From contig JAEUSS010000465.1 of NCBI GenBank assembly GCA_016788685.1, positions 1-7,206 on the forward strand: a stretch of 7,206 nt of DNA, given 5' to 3'. The notes under the pieces were generated by a model. The model had not been told where the DNA came from, made no database searches, and saw nothing but the letters and a program-made list of their open reading frames with translations. Made by a program: the position numbers and the translations under genes. Shown one piece after another: positions 7,063-7,206 of this stretch. Source of the stretch: Prolixibacteraceae bacterium. GTDB taxonomy: Bacteria > Bacteroidota > Bacteroidia > Bacteroidales > Prolixibacteraceae. Numbering within the stretch: position 1 is the first letter of the stretch; each line of letters opens with the position of its first letter.

Positions 7063-7206
7063 TTAAAAGTTAACCGACACGCCAGTGTTGATCGATTTGA
7101 TATTTGGCACTACATTCCCAAAGTTTTCAAACAATTCCGGATCAACATTTTTAAGCGGACTAATTGTGAGCAGGTTGCAGCCATTAACAAAAAACTTCAC
7201 GCTTGA
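7063..7206 (-). CDS. C-terminal end of a SusC/RagA-type TonB-dependent transporter (5' part outside window)
   Basis: The minus strand is open from the window edge at 7206 to TAA at 7065-7063, giving 47 residues in frame. They contain VKFFVNGCNLLTIS followed by NVDPE, matching the final-strand region of SusC proteins; the full SusC in this window has VRVFANGQNLVTWS and then QVDPE at the same place. The chain ends GVSVNF, with the terminal Phe typical of outer-membrane barrels. It stops 11 nt before the SusD at 7051, the expected SusC-then-SusD order. Outside the shared NG-NL and VDPE positions the tail differs clearly from the complete SusC, so it is a divergent paralogue rather than a recent copy. 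Confidence 0.9.
   Translation of the reverse strand, partial: SSVKFFVNGCNLLTISPLKNVDPELFENFGNVVPNIKSINTGVSVNF

Larger units (their letters stand above)
251..7206 (-). other. Polycistronic unit: susC-susD-susC-susD tandem pairs
   Basis: Four consecutive minus-strand genes are separated by gaps of only 11, 22 and 53 nt, with no convincing minus-strand terminator in those gaps, and the unit ends in a strong intrinsic terminator. This supports one transcript starting to the right of the window. The arrangement is that of the transport part of a polysaccharide utilisation locus or a related uptake locus. No degradative enzyme or regulator is present in the window. Confidence 0.8.

Noticed and set aside
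1..7206. CRISPR array, tRNA/rRNA gene, insertion sequence, invertible promoter
   Set aside because: By eye I saw no spaced direct repeats, tRNA-like cloverleaf segments, transposase or recombinase coding, or long inverted repeats flanking a promoter. This was a visual check only.

Overview
This window looks like a piece of a Bacteroidota chromosome, most likely Bacteroidales. The evidence is two SusC/SusD-type outer-membrane uptake pairs, A-rich leaders without good Shine-Dalgarno sequences, moderate GC content (low-to-mid 40s by eye) and lipoprotein signal peptides typical of this phylum. I cannot name the genus. Every gene I can support lies on the minus strand, so transcription runs from high to low coordinates.

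Layout in transcription order: (1) 7206-7063, the last 47 codons of a SusC-type TonB-dependent transporter that enters from outside the window. (2) 7051-5348, its SusD-type surface lipoprotein, 11 nt downstream. (3) 5325-2146, a complete second SusC-type transporter of 1059 aa, 22 nt downstream. (4) 2092-302, the second SusD-type lipoprotein, 53 nt downstream. (5) 288-251, a strong intrinsic terminator 13 nt after that stop codon. (6) An AT-rich gap of about 100 nt containing a weak candidate promoter and a short dyad. (7) 150-1, the first 50 codons of a probable exported protein of unknown family, cut by the window edge.

The four Sus genes almost certainly form one transcript carrying two tandem SusC/SusD pairs. 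In the known family, SusC is a TonB-driven beta-barrel and SusD is a lid that captures substrate at the cell surface; together they import oligosaccharides or, in some systems, peptides. No glycoside hydrolase, polysaccharide lyase, sulfatase, peptidase or regulator is visible, so the substrate cannot be assigned. The full SusC lacks an N-terminal STN (secretin/TonB short) domain, so direct signalling to an anti-sigma factor through that domain is not expected.

I did not find a convincing new biological system. The points most worth a second look are the tandem pairing with divergent SusC tails, the G8 homopolymer inside susC, the terminator/promoter boundary before the unknown exported gene, and local departures from the usual SusC signatures. 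No stretch over 300 bases lacks a gene; the longest gap (151-301) holds the terminator and the weak promoter candidate.
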